From NCBI GenBank assembly GCA_008711295.1, contig VUYV01000014.1, positions 8,231,448-8,295,447 on the forward strand: a stretch of DNA of 64,000 bases, written 5' to 3'. Numbering within the stretch: the stretch's first letter is position 1; each line of letters opens with the position of its first letter. The stretch comes from Anarhynchus alexandrinus (taxonomy: Eukaryota; Chordata; Aves; Charadriiformes; Charadriidae). The position numbers and the translations under genes were made by a program. Shown in pieces: positions 1-12,200 of this stretch. Under the pieces are notes generated by a model. That model was not told the origin of the DNA, did no database searches, and saw nothing but the letters and a program-made list of their open reading frames with translations.

Positions 1-109
1 GACCAAGACAGAAGGTCATATTCATTCCTCTTGTGTTAGCATGAGCGTTTTTCTTAAATAAAAGGTGCTAAAAAATTGTTGACTTCTTGTTTTTCTCTTT
101 TGGGTTTAG

Positions 110-244
110 GTTATTCAACTTCTAAAAGCTGGGAAAGCAAAGGAAGTGTCTTACAATGCACTGGCTTCACATATTATTTCAGAAGATGGGGACAATCCAG
201 AAGTTGGAGAATCTCGTGAAGTTTTTGATCTCCCTGTGGTAAAG
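110..244 (+). CDS. PAXIP1: PAXIP1 exon 2 (BRCT1, first part)
   Basis: Exon of 135 bp, phase 0 at both ends, with acceptor gggtttag and donor gtgaat. It opens [20 protein letters not shown] and closes VFDLPVVK, about residues 28-72 and the core of BRCT1. Bases 1-109 are the 3' end of intron 1. The following intron 2 (245-2138) contains only T-rich tracts, including a run of more than 20 T near 1819-1839. Confidence 0.95.
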
Positions 245-3200
245 GTGAATGACTCATCCGCAATACTGTCAAAGTAGTGGTGTGAATACTTCATTATGAT
301 AACATAAAATATTCCTGTTTGGGTGATGACCAGATGAAACATATATTTAGAAATCTTTTATCCTGACTTAAAGACTCCTTTTACAATTCTGTTTTCTCCT
401 TTTTTTTGTTGCCTGTATCGATCAGGGGTTTGTGTTTGTTTTTTTTTCCTGTTTTGTTTTTATGAGATTCTTCCTTCAGTCATCTGTGAGATGGTGTCCT
501 GTTAGCTGTACTTTAGAAATGTTTTTGGTGGGAAGGTTCTTGCAGGCTTCTGGCAATGGAAAACCTCAATTTAGAATAAGCAGTAGACTGCTGAGGGTTT
601 TTTTAAACACATAATTGGCAAGGTGCAAAATTATTTTTTTGATTCTGCATATGTGTACTACACTAATTTTGAACAATGGGAACTTGCAGAAAAATAAATT
701 TTTTTCTCTTGAATTTTTTTTTCTTACTCATACTGGAATTACCAGTATTTTATTACTATATTGCAATACTGGGTTATTTTTCCAATAAAAGATTCTGGGC
801 TTCATGTTTGAAAATGTGAACTTGTCACTCTGCAAGTCATGAGAGTGGTTAGAATAAAAAACACCAGTATTTCACTGCTAGTACTTTTGGGTACATGATT
901 TTGGGTTATTTTTTCCATGTGGTTGCAGGTGTCAGTAGAGAATTTTGATAGCTTATGTCATGAGAGTTCACCTGACATTGTAGAAGTATGAATTAATTTA
1001 AGAAAATAAAAGGTGCTTAGCTAGAGACCTTATGGTTATAGTGGGTGTGCTGATTAATTTTTAGTTCCTTTTTGTGAAGTGTTCTGTGGCATAATTTTAA
1101 TCTTATAAACAAGAAGACTGCTGCCATTGTCATGTGAAGGAAGGACATCAGTGTTGTAACAGTGCTTTCTGCTTTCTAATGGCATTTACTTAAATAATTT
1201 AATTTTCTTTATAACTGATACTAACTAAAATTTTTCATTTGCCAAACAAGAACAAGTCTTTCAGTAATGTCACTTAGTTTGACCTGAAAGCATCACTGTG
1301 ATCTGTAATCAAGAAGATTAGACTAAGTATTAAGGGAATGGAAGTCAGAGGCAAAGGTAGCTTGTTATTGAGAGAAAAGGCATAGACAATAAGAAAGAGA
1401 AAAATTTAAGGGAGGAAAATCTCCCCTTTTTTTTTGCAGAGGATTAAGGAGTTATGAATTAGCTGGTTTTAGTTCATTTTTTATGCCTTTTTCTAAGGGA
1501 GAGAGAATAGCAAGAATTGTGACACCGTATACATAGTTCCCACAATATGTTTGTTTCCTTGTTTTTTGAGGAAAAAACATTTCGTACTGAATGTGATGCC
1601 ACTCTCCCTTATATGCTGTATTGGGACCACTGTCCTACATCTCTTCACTTCTCCACCACCTCCTTCTCTCCCAGAGGGGGGAATACTGTCCCAGAACACT
1701 CAGTTAGGGGTCATCACCTGTGTGCTTAGCAACCCTCATCGCTGTGTGTTGAGAAACTTCTTTCTATATAAGGTTATGGTTCCTGACTTTTTGGTGATGA
1801 GTGTAAGGTAGGGGATTTTTTTTTTTTTTTTTTTTTTTTGAGATGAGGGAAAACTGAAAAAAAGGGAGAGGGTGAATAAATACTGTAAATGGTTTTCCTG
1901 GCACAACAGAAAGATGAGAGAAAGGGGTCTTGCTCCACAACCTTTGAGCAGTCTTTATATTAACTCTTACAAATAAATCAGAACAGTCTTTTTTGTAAAG
2001 GCCTATGTACAATGTCTGTGAAACACTTAAACCTAGGAGATGTATACTGAGACTAGCTATAGTATGAACTTGGGAGGTAATTCACATTTCACAGATGCAG
2101 ACCAAGGTTTTTAATGTCTTGTGGTTTTTATTTTTCAGCCTTCCTGGGTGATCTTGTCTGTTCGCTGTGGAGCTCTTTTGCCGTATCCTTTAAGTTCAAA
2201 TTTGAGTCAATTCTATAGGAAACATGTTAAAATAGATACCATCGAGGGATTAAAGACTTCTTCAAGTATGTACAGTTTAAATTTTTAAAATGATAGGATG
2301 TGTTTTGCCTGCCAAGATTGCAGTGTGCTTGGAGCTTCTTTGTCTTACTTCAGTTTTCGTGTCCCTTCGGCTTTTTTGGATGCTTAGTAGGCTTTTGCAA
2401 GAAAACTGTCGTCAAATGGACTCAAAACATTTTAGCTGGAAGTTGATAATTAACTGTGAGGATCCAGGAAGAACACTGAAGTGCAGTAAATGGGCAAATG
2501 TTGGTTCAGAGTAGAATGGCCTATTCTTCCTTTTCTAGAAGCAGAATTAAGTAAGGGATAAATACGCAATAACTCGTATCAACACTGTATTAAAAATAAC
2601 ACTTTATTAACAGGTAGTGTTAGTATTTCCATTTTTGGGATAGTCTGTCCTTGCCTTTGGTAGACCCTTGTTATTCATATTTGGCTAGATTTGTGTTTTT
2701 TTGGAGCATATATTCTTGCATATGAATGGCATATTCCTTCTTCTTCTTGTCCGTGCTGTTTCATTTTTATGTTCCCCTCAGTTTTTTCTTTGGATCGTAG
2801 GAATAGTAACAATGGCTATCATTATAGAAAAAAAAATCATGCATCTTTTTCTTAGACCATTCATGGTAAAGATTATGTATGCGGAGAAGCTGAAGCAGAG
2901 CAATACATTTCAGTACAGATGCAAGCGGATGATTGCAACAAACAATGCCAGGACTAGGGAGGTATGCTGTCAGGCATGAGATCTCATTTTGAAATCAGGT
3001 CAGCAGGTGGTTGTGTCTATAATGGCAAACGAGGTGATAGACGCAAGAATCCAGGTGTTCATATTAGAAATTCAGGTCTTAATGTGCTTCAGTGATTCAG
3101 AATTCATGTTTTATACTCAGTATTTCAAGGTATTGTGCCTTTGCATCTTGCTGTGTCTCAACTACTTTGGAAGTAGCCTGTATATTCTCTACTTCCCCAA

Positions 3201-6200
3201 GAGAATTCATCTCAGGGGGTGAACTGTAGGAAGAGAAAGCATTGAATTCATCACATAAAATGATACAGTGAGGTCTTTGCAGCTGTTTTGATCACAATAA
3301 TCAACATGTCAGATAGGATTCAGCAGTTAGTCATGGATAGTCTTCTGACCTCAGCACAAGAAAGTTTTCCATTAATCACTTGGCTTCCAAGTGGAAAAAA
3401 TGCACCAAACATTACATGGCAAAGCCCAAATTAGCAGAGCTACTCCTGTATTAAAAATAATTTGTTTATTGTGATGTGATCTGGGCTGGTGATTTTTGTG
3501 TTTTGCATCTGGAAATAAAAAATGTGTTTATCATCCTTTCATCATCAGGATGGGAGTGAACAGTTGTTTATATCACACATCTGTAAGCCTTCTCCCTGTT
3601 CCTGAGAACTGGTTGAAAAAATAATAAAATAGCTTGGAATTAGCTACATTTTCAGGCTTAGGTAATCGAGCATTGCATTATCAGTGTTATTCTTTCCCAT
3701 GGAGAAGTTGCACTGTTAGAAAATTGGTCTTCTATCTGAACCCAGTTTTTTTTAAAAGGATGCTCTAAGAGCTGACATTGTTACATACCCAGAAGAGAAA
3801 TCAACAGATAAAAAACAGTGAGTGATGCAGTCCATAACTAAATTGTAGCAATAAACGTGTGAATGTAGCCCTGAATGGCTATTGCTCAGGAAGTCTTTAT
3901 TGTGGGTATACAGGAATGGCCAAATGAAAAGGCCAGGTCTCAGTAGTATCATATTCTTGGGTTGCGTGGAAGAAGGAAGTTTTGTACACCTGTCAGCAGT
4001 AAATGTGTCCTTGGACCTTTGACTTTATTCTTTCTGGCACTTACGTCCTTAGGATCTGGTATTTTTAGATTTTATTCTGAGCCTTATACTGCTCGCTAAA
4101 ATGGGTTGTTAAGTCTTAACTTTGTCCTGTTTCAGTCTTTACGACTTCCAGTGCAGTGGCATCTGGCCTTTCATTAGGGTTTTAGATACTACCATAATGA
4201 AAAAAATGTAGTTAATAGGAATACCTTACTTTTTCCAGTCGATTGGGTTTGGAGCCTGTTTAGGCAGAGGTTTGAGATTCTGCATTTTTGTCTTTTGTTT
4301 ATGTTTTGATTTGGAGATGTAATACTCAAAAGTTGTCATTGAATTTACTGAAGAAGAAAGTCCTAGAAACATCTTTTGTCAGTTAGATATATGGATCTAG
4401 TAAGAGCCTTGAAGGTTTTATGTTTGCTTACCAAATCTGGTACTTATTTGATGGGCATTTGCCTGTGAGTTGTTAAAGGTGAAGTTTAACGTAGAAAAAT
4501 GTAATGCAGTATAGAAACGTAATAATTTTGCCTGTTTCTTGTAAATACATTTTAAGATTCCACAGTGAAAGCTGTTTTCATCAGGAGGAACTTCAGAAGG
4601 TGGAGTGTTCTCCTGTTCACTGCTAACTACTGATAGCAAAATCTGACTGACCTGCAGTTGAAGGGAAGTAACAGAAAAATGAATCTGGAAGCAGCCTTCC
4701 TGAAGAAGGAAATACAGTTTTGTGTGTGAAAACTTCAGTTATAATGCCGTAAAGAGTGCTGCTGATTTCTTTCTTAATTCTCTTGATAGCAGCAAAAGCA
4801 AGAATGAGGAAGGCTTATTTTTCTATGGTCTTGTACAGATGAAAGAAGGTCAGAGCACTTCTGAGTTTTTGTTGCTGGGAGAAAAAAAAAGTTAGTTTTG
4901 TTGCATTCCCTCTTTTTTGTTTTCCAGACCCTCTTGGAAGCTTATTGTTGTGCTGCTTGTAACTGTTTTAAGAGGGTCTATTTAACTTCTTTTCTTTAGA
5001 GAGTGCAAGCTGTAGTCAAACTGATGGACCTCCTAAAAGTTAAATACCGAGCTGTTGCTGCTTTATGTGCTAGGAGCAGATGTTAAGGCAGGGAGTAGAC
5101 AACTGTATGCTTTTGAAAGATCCGGTCCTGAATCTCTACCTTAGATGAGATACTGAGCAACACCGTGAAATTTAGGACATTCACCAGACTTGAACTTCTT
5201 GGAGTATTCTGGATAATGGCAGTAATCTATTCTTAAGTTTTAAAGTGCTCTGGGCTTTATTGTCAGCTTCAGGGTCTCAAAATTTAAGTATTGCTGGTGC
5301 ATCTGTCAACAGCACGGGGAAAATAATTTTGTTTCATTAAAAAATCTCAGTGTGTACTTGTAACACAATGCACATCTGTTTCTGTAGTCCTTTTTTACAG
5401 CAAGGTATGCATGTATCTTAAACACAAAATCATAATAAAGTGTAGAAAAGGGAGGGAAGTTACAGAAGTCAGCTGGTTCGTCTCTCTTTTCCAGGTCACT
5501 TCTGTCAAACTGTTCTCTCCTGTTTCACAAAGCCCCTCCTGTAGTGGAGATTTCATAGTCTCCCCAGTCACCTTACAGTGCCTCACTGTTGTGTTGTTAG
5601 AGTTTAACCCCGTGACCATGCTGCAGTCTAACCCTGTTTTGATTTATCTGAGCCATTCTGAATAGGGAGAACAAATTACTTCTCTTTTCATTTGGCAGCC
5701 TTTAAAGGATTTGAAGATGTGTCGTCTTAGCTTCTTAGCACATCAATTCTGGTCTTTCAGTTTCCTCTTGTAAGTCATATTTACTAGGTCTGTAAAAATT
5801 CTCACTGCTCTTTTTTGCATACTGTTTCATTTATCTGTCTCTTTCATGCATCTGAAAACAAGTATGCATTGCTACCCCAGGTCTTGTTGAATTTTGAAGT
5901 GTGGTGGAAAACTTCATGTTAGTTTCAGGCTGTGTTTCTGTTTTTACATCACAGTGTGATGTTTTCTTAGTTTGTTTTTCACAGTAGCTCCTAGAATCCT
6001 TCTTCAGATTCTCCTGTATTTTTAAACATGGAGATAAACGATAATGAAAGGAAGCTTTGGTAATGACTTGACTCCTATAAGCTAAACTTCCTGTGTTTAG
6101 CATCCTGAGGTGGGCTGAGGGAGATATTCTAGCAAGAGGCAAGTTTGTAGTATTACCAAAATCGGTCGTAATATTGGAGGTGTTCTGATCCACTCTGCAC

Positions 6201-9200
6201 CTCAGTTTTTTCCTGGCGCATACAACTTGAACTGGAAACAGACAACATGCTTTTAAATATACAAGTTTTTCAACGGTCAAATAGTTGATAATATCTGAGA
6301 AGTCCTGTGCACACTATTTAATTTCCTTCTAATGTCCAGCAGGAAACTCTCACTTAAATTATTTTGCATCCTTGACACATCCTTTCCAGTGTAAATGGCT
6401 TTTCTCCAGAATCATGTCAGATCTTTTTTGGAGTCACTGCCTGTCTCTCTCAGGTAAGAAGTGAACCATGTTTCAGTCTACTCCAATGTGCAATATGTGT
6501 GCAATGCTTTGTTTATTTTGAGGAGAGATACCAGTTTTTCTGTTGTATTATGACTTCTGATCTGTAAGTTAGCCGAATTATCACCTAAACCAGTTTTTCA
6601 CTGAAAATGAGGGCATTGAACATTTCAAACTGTGAACATTCAACCAGTAATTTATCTTGTATTCAGCCGCATGGTGATTCTAAAATGCAGAATACACTAA
6701 GACCATAAAGTCTTTGCTCCTGTTCTTCTATTTCTGCATTAACGCAATATTCAGTCAACATGTTTTACCTACTTACGCACTGAAACCTTAACAAGGGTGC
6801 CAGTGAGTGAAGTAAGTGGGAAGGTTGTGCTTCAGTGGCTTGTGTTCGTAGCCAGCTCTATAGATCTGTGAGTAACCTGTGGGTGACCAGTCTGTGTGTG
6901 CAAATGGACAGGATAAGGCCCTAGGTGCTAATGGAATATATGCGTATATGTGCTTTAGACTTTTTAACAAATTATTCCTGTAATAGTGTCACTAACTCTG
7001 AATGGTAATGGCTTAAATACATGTGGCTTTCTTGTCAGGGGAGGGGGACGGCACTGTGACATCAATTGTTAGAAGTAAACACTTCATGTGTTTACAGGCT
7101 ATTAATTTGGTCTACTTGTTAAAATTCTGTTTAATGAATGTGAACAGGTTGTCTAAGATAAATCTTGTTTGCTTGATCACTAACTTCTTCCTCTTGTGGA
7201 AGGTGATATATTGGTCTTGAGTTTTACAGGAGTGAAGAATGGTTTCTTTGTGCAGGTTAAAAATCATTGTTTAATGTCTTTTCTTGTTGCGTCTCTTCGT
7301 CACCCTTTTTTCTCTGTAACTTTCATGTTAATTTGGTATTTAAAAGTGATAGGTAATACATTAGCCAGACTTGTAAATGGTATGTCATGGATTGTACTAA
7401 AATTCTTCAAGCAGAAGGCAGCTGGTTGCATAGAACTAAAAGACTTATTTACCTTCCTTTTAGGTTTCATCTGAAGACCGAAGTACGCTGTGGGCTTTGA
7501 TTACTTTTTATGGAGGGAATTGCCAGCTGAGCCTCAATAATAAGTGTACTCATTTGATTGTGCCTGAGCCAAAGGGGGTAAGAGTTTATTATATGTTCAA
7601 GTTGTCTTCTTGTAGCTCTCATTTGCTTTTGAATAATAAAAAATTTTCCATCTCCCTGAAGTTAGGATTCTTAAGACTGGTGGTTAGTCTTGAACAGCTA
7701 AATTCAACACAATTATGCATTGCAGCTATTCAGTTTGTATTTATTTTCTGCATGGCTGTAAGCCTGACTAATTCAAAACATGTCCAATTTAATATCGGTA
7801 TTTGTATTTCTGGTTGAATAAAGCATTTTATTCTCTATTCTGTTTGATGTTAACCTAATTTTGACATGTCATAATCATCAGCGATTGTGATTTGTAAATC
7901 TGTAGATACAGAATCAGTGAAGAAGAATGAAAGACAAAATTGAAAAATGGCGTAAAATGCCCTTCGATGCTATGAGGTAGAGAGAAATAAAGAAAGCAGA
8001 AGGAGGAGCAGGTTATTTTCTTTTTTGTTGTTTTTTTTTCCTTAAAGAAAAGAGAACACTGAAAATCCCTCAAGTCATTCTTAAAGAGAGATGGTAGGAT
8101 AAACATTACACAGCATTCCTATCTAACTGCTGATAAAGTAGTCATACTTCAAATCACTCCCATCATAGAATATTTTAAGTTGGAAGCGACCCGTAAGGAT
8201 CATTGAGTCCAACTCCCTGCTCCTCTCAGGGCTACCTAAAACTAAACCACTAAACCATATGACTTAAGAGTACCATCCAGATAGATGCTCCCTGAACTCT
8301 GACAGGATTGGTGCCATGACCACTTCCCTGGGGAGCGTGTTCCAGTGACCGACCACCGTCTCAGTGAAGCACCTTTTCCTAATGTCCAGTCTGAACATCC
8401 CCTGATGCAGTTTCATTCCATTCCCTTGTGTCCTACCACTGATCACCAGAGAGAGGAGATCAGCACCTTCCCTCCGCTGCCTCCCTTGAGGAGGTTGTTG
8501 ACTGCGATGAGGTCACCCCTCAGCCTTCTCCAAGGTGAAGTGAANAGTTTGATGTCCTTATATTGAGGCGCCCAAAACTGCACACAGAACTCAAGGTGGG
8601 GGCTGCACCACTGCTGCATAAAGTGGGACAGTCACCTCCCTTGACAGGCTGGCTATGCTGTGCTTGATGCACGCCAGGACCCTTTTGGGTGCAAGGGCAC
8701 ACTGTTGACTCATAGTCAACTTGCCGTCAACCCAAACTCCCAGATCTCTTTTTGTGGGGCTGCTCTCTAGCCTCTCGTCCCCAATTTGTACATGTAACCA
8801 GGATTACCCCATCCCAGGTGCAGAATCCAGCTCTTGCTCTTGTTAAATTTCATATGGTTGGTGATTGCCCAGCTCTCTAGTCTATCCAGATTTCCCTGTA
8901 AGGCCTCTCTGTCCACAGCTCCTCCTAATATAGTGTCATCCCACTCCTGTGTAGGAAGTTAAATGTTGCTGTCTTTGTGCAGATCGAGAAACTGAATCAC
9001 AAAGATTAGGTAACCGGCTAAAGGCAGCACTGAGCACATCAGAATAGCCTTCTCTACTATAATGCTAGTAGTGCTTTGGTTATAATAGTTCGCTGAAACT
9101 TCATGAAGTGTTCAGGTACTCCTCTTCCTGAAGAAGAAATACATTTGTAGTGATTTAGTGTGTTTGTTCAGAGACTGAAAATAATTAAAACAAATTGAAG

Positions 9201-12200
9201 TTCACTTAAAAATGATTGCTTGGATGCTTTTGGTTAATGTGGTGGATGGAGCAAGTTTTTGGTTTTGTTTGTATGTGTTTTATTTTTTGTCCTTTAATAA
9301 CATGAGCACATTTCCATCACCATTTTTTTAATTTCCAGTCAGTGGGAGGGGTCACACAGGTTATTTGAATGTGAGTAACTCTAAGATCAGGTTCACTGCC
9401 TCCTTACATAAATCTGTAAAACTTTATCAAGTTTCTAATGTTGTTTTATACAAATTGAGTATATTATTGTCCCACCAATGACCCTTTTACTATTTTGGAG
9501 TTAATGTAAACTACCTAGTACTAAGATAGAGAAAAACACATGGCTAGCAGGATGACAATTAACTTATGAGTGCGACACATGGGAAAGTGCTTTAGAATAA
9601 AACATGGGCTGGCATTGGGAGAGGATCTCGTGGACATGGGAAATGCTTGCTTTTACTTCCCTGTTTCATTTAAAACTCTAAGAACCTTTGTAGGTTTTTT
9701 TGGGGGGGAGTGGATTTGGGGTTTTGGGGGGCTTTTTGTTATGTGGGGTTTTTTTTAAGGGCATGATCTTTCTTCTGTGGAAGAGTTGGAAGGGTGTACT
9801 GAATGCCACCCTAGTTGTCCCCTCCATCACAACGAAATGCAATGCTTGGATGAAGAACTTTGCTACTTAAAATGGTGTTTTTAAGAGGCGGTGATATATC
9901 CATTTAAGAAGTATTGCTGTAAATCATAAGCTTTTTAGAGCAAAAGATGTCGTGAGCTTGCCAGTCAAGAAACTGAAAAAAACACATTAGCATTTCATAT
10001 CTGTAGGATAAAATAAATAACTTAATTTATGTAATCACTGAATGGGAAAAATTTTACAGGATGATTACTTAAAATGCTTCTAGTCCTGCTGCTCTGACAC
10101 ACTACTACAAGGAAATCTGCAGCAGTTGGTAATGAGAACAGTTTTGACACTAGTGAAAACGTAAATGATTGCTTTGACTAGACACAAGATGATAAAACAA
10201 GATTCTTAATAATTCTCACCACAAAGAAAGAATGAAAATTCATATCTGCAAATAAACTTGGTTTCATCTGTAATCTCTTTATTGTGTATGAATGACAGTT
10301 TCATTGTAGGAAATAACTCTAGAGAATCATTAAATTAAATTAATTTCCTCTGAATGTGCTGGTTGTTAATTTATATTGTTTGACATACAAAGAAAATCCC
10401 AGTTCAATCACTTTTAAATATTAGATCCTGAAATTAGTTTCAAATCTTCTAAAGAAAGTTTTCTTTTTTTTTTTTTTCTCTGTCTTGATATTTGTGAGTG
10501 GTTTCCATCAGAGAGGATGTTTTGAATAAATAGAGCACTGATCCTGGTCTATTTCTTAGGGAAGGAAATAGTGAAGTTTTACTATTTGTATATATCTTCA
10601 AATGATGAATTGATAAAGAGGGAGGGATAAAGTTTTCTACTTTGTCAACATCATAACCTCTCATTGAAATGGATTTAGCTAATATTTGGACAGAAGTGTA
10701 ACTTTCAAGTTGAGGGCAACATTACAGTTTGCAGCTTCTGAGAAGGTGGTGACCAGTTTCTGATTTGTATTCCTTTTGAAATGCTTTTTTTTTTTTTTTT
10801 CAGGGTTTATTTTTTAAATTTTGGTTTTTTTTTTTTTTTGAGTGATCAGTTTGTAAATATTGGTCTCTACTTTATTGTGAAACTCTGATTTTTCCCTAAA
10901 TGCTTTTTCATTGTGCTTTTTTGGATTTTTTTGTTTTGTTTTGTTTTTCAGTGGAGAAAATGTAAGTATAAACTGTATTTAGATTTACCTTAATTTTCAC
11001 TTAAAAATCAGCTGCATCTTAGTATTGACTGTGATATTCCTAGCTGCTGGAGTTCTGAAGGCTTTTTCAGAACCATATTTTATGATTTTCAAATCCTTTG
11101 TCAATTGGGTTTGAGAAGAATTTGGGTAGTGGTGTTTTTGCAAGTGAAGACTTAATCTTCTGCAGTTGTGCCTTCTGAGTCCTTATGTTGTAAATGTGGA
11201 GGTTTTTGTTTTAATCTCTTGGAACTTGTGGTTATGCACTGCAGTGTAGTTTGTCTTATTGGTTGTAGGAGAGATCACTTTCTGTTATTGGACAGCCTTT
11301 TGGGATCTGCCTCTCCATGCTCTAGCCCTGCCCTCAAAAAAGTTATTTGGGATTTTTTGTCTTTGAATAAAATCTTTCTTTTTTTTTTTCCCAGGAAAAG
11401 TATGAATGTGCTTGTAAACGGGACAGCATTAAAATTGTGACACCAGACTGGGTACTGGATTCTATAGCTGATAAGGCTAAAAAAGAAGAGACTCCTTATC
11501 ATCCTCGTTTAATTATATACGAGGAGGAAGAAGAGGAGGAAGAGGAAGAGGAGGAGGAAGCAGAAAATGAAGAACAAGATTCTCAAAATGAAGCTAGTAC
11601 TGATGAAAAATTATCAAGCCCAGCGTCTTCTCGAGAAGGATCGCCTTTGGGTGATCAAGTTTTTTCACCAAAATCTACTACTGCTGACAAGGCAAAAGGG
11701 GAACTGATGTTTGATGATTCTTCAGATTCCTCCCCAGAAAAGCAAGAAAGGAATTTGAATTGGACACCAGCTGAAGTCCCACAGGCATCTACAGCAAAGC
11801 GTAGGTTGCCTCAAGGGAAAGACTCTGGGTTAATTAATTTATGTGCCAATGTCCCACCAGTGCCAGGTAATATTTTGCCACCAGATTTGAGAGGCAATCT
11901 AATGGCTTCGGTACAAGGTGCCCAAAGTTCTGATCGACAGGAAATGATGGCTACGTGGAGTCCAGCCGTGCGGACATTAAGGAATATTACTAATAGTGCT
12001 GATATTCAGCAAATTAATAGACCATCAAATGTAGCACATGTAAGTGTTGGATTTTTAATTTATAAGATATTGGACTTTTTCTTAGGAACTATCATATCAA
12101 AGAACTTCAGTTTCCTTTTATTGTTCTTTAAATCTACAAAGGATTAAAAGTTCTCCGTATTACTTAGAAGTAGCGGTCAAATTAGTAACCTCCCCGTAAT

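Noticed and set aside
5831..6280. 149-codon minus-strand open frame in intron 3
   Set aside because: Lies inside a PAXIP1 intron, has no recognisable domain, and partly overlaps the edge of an old CR1-like relic.
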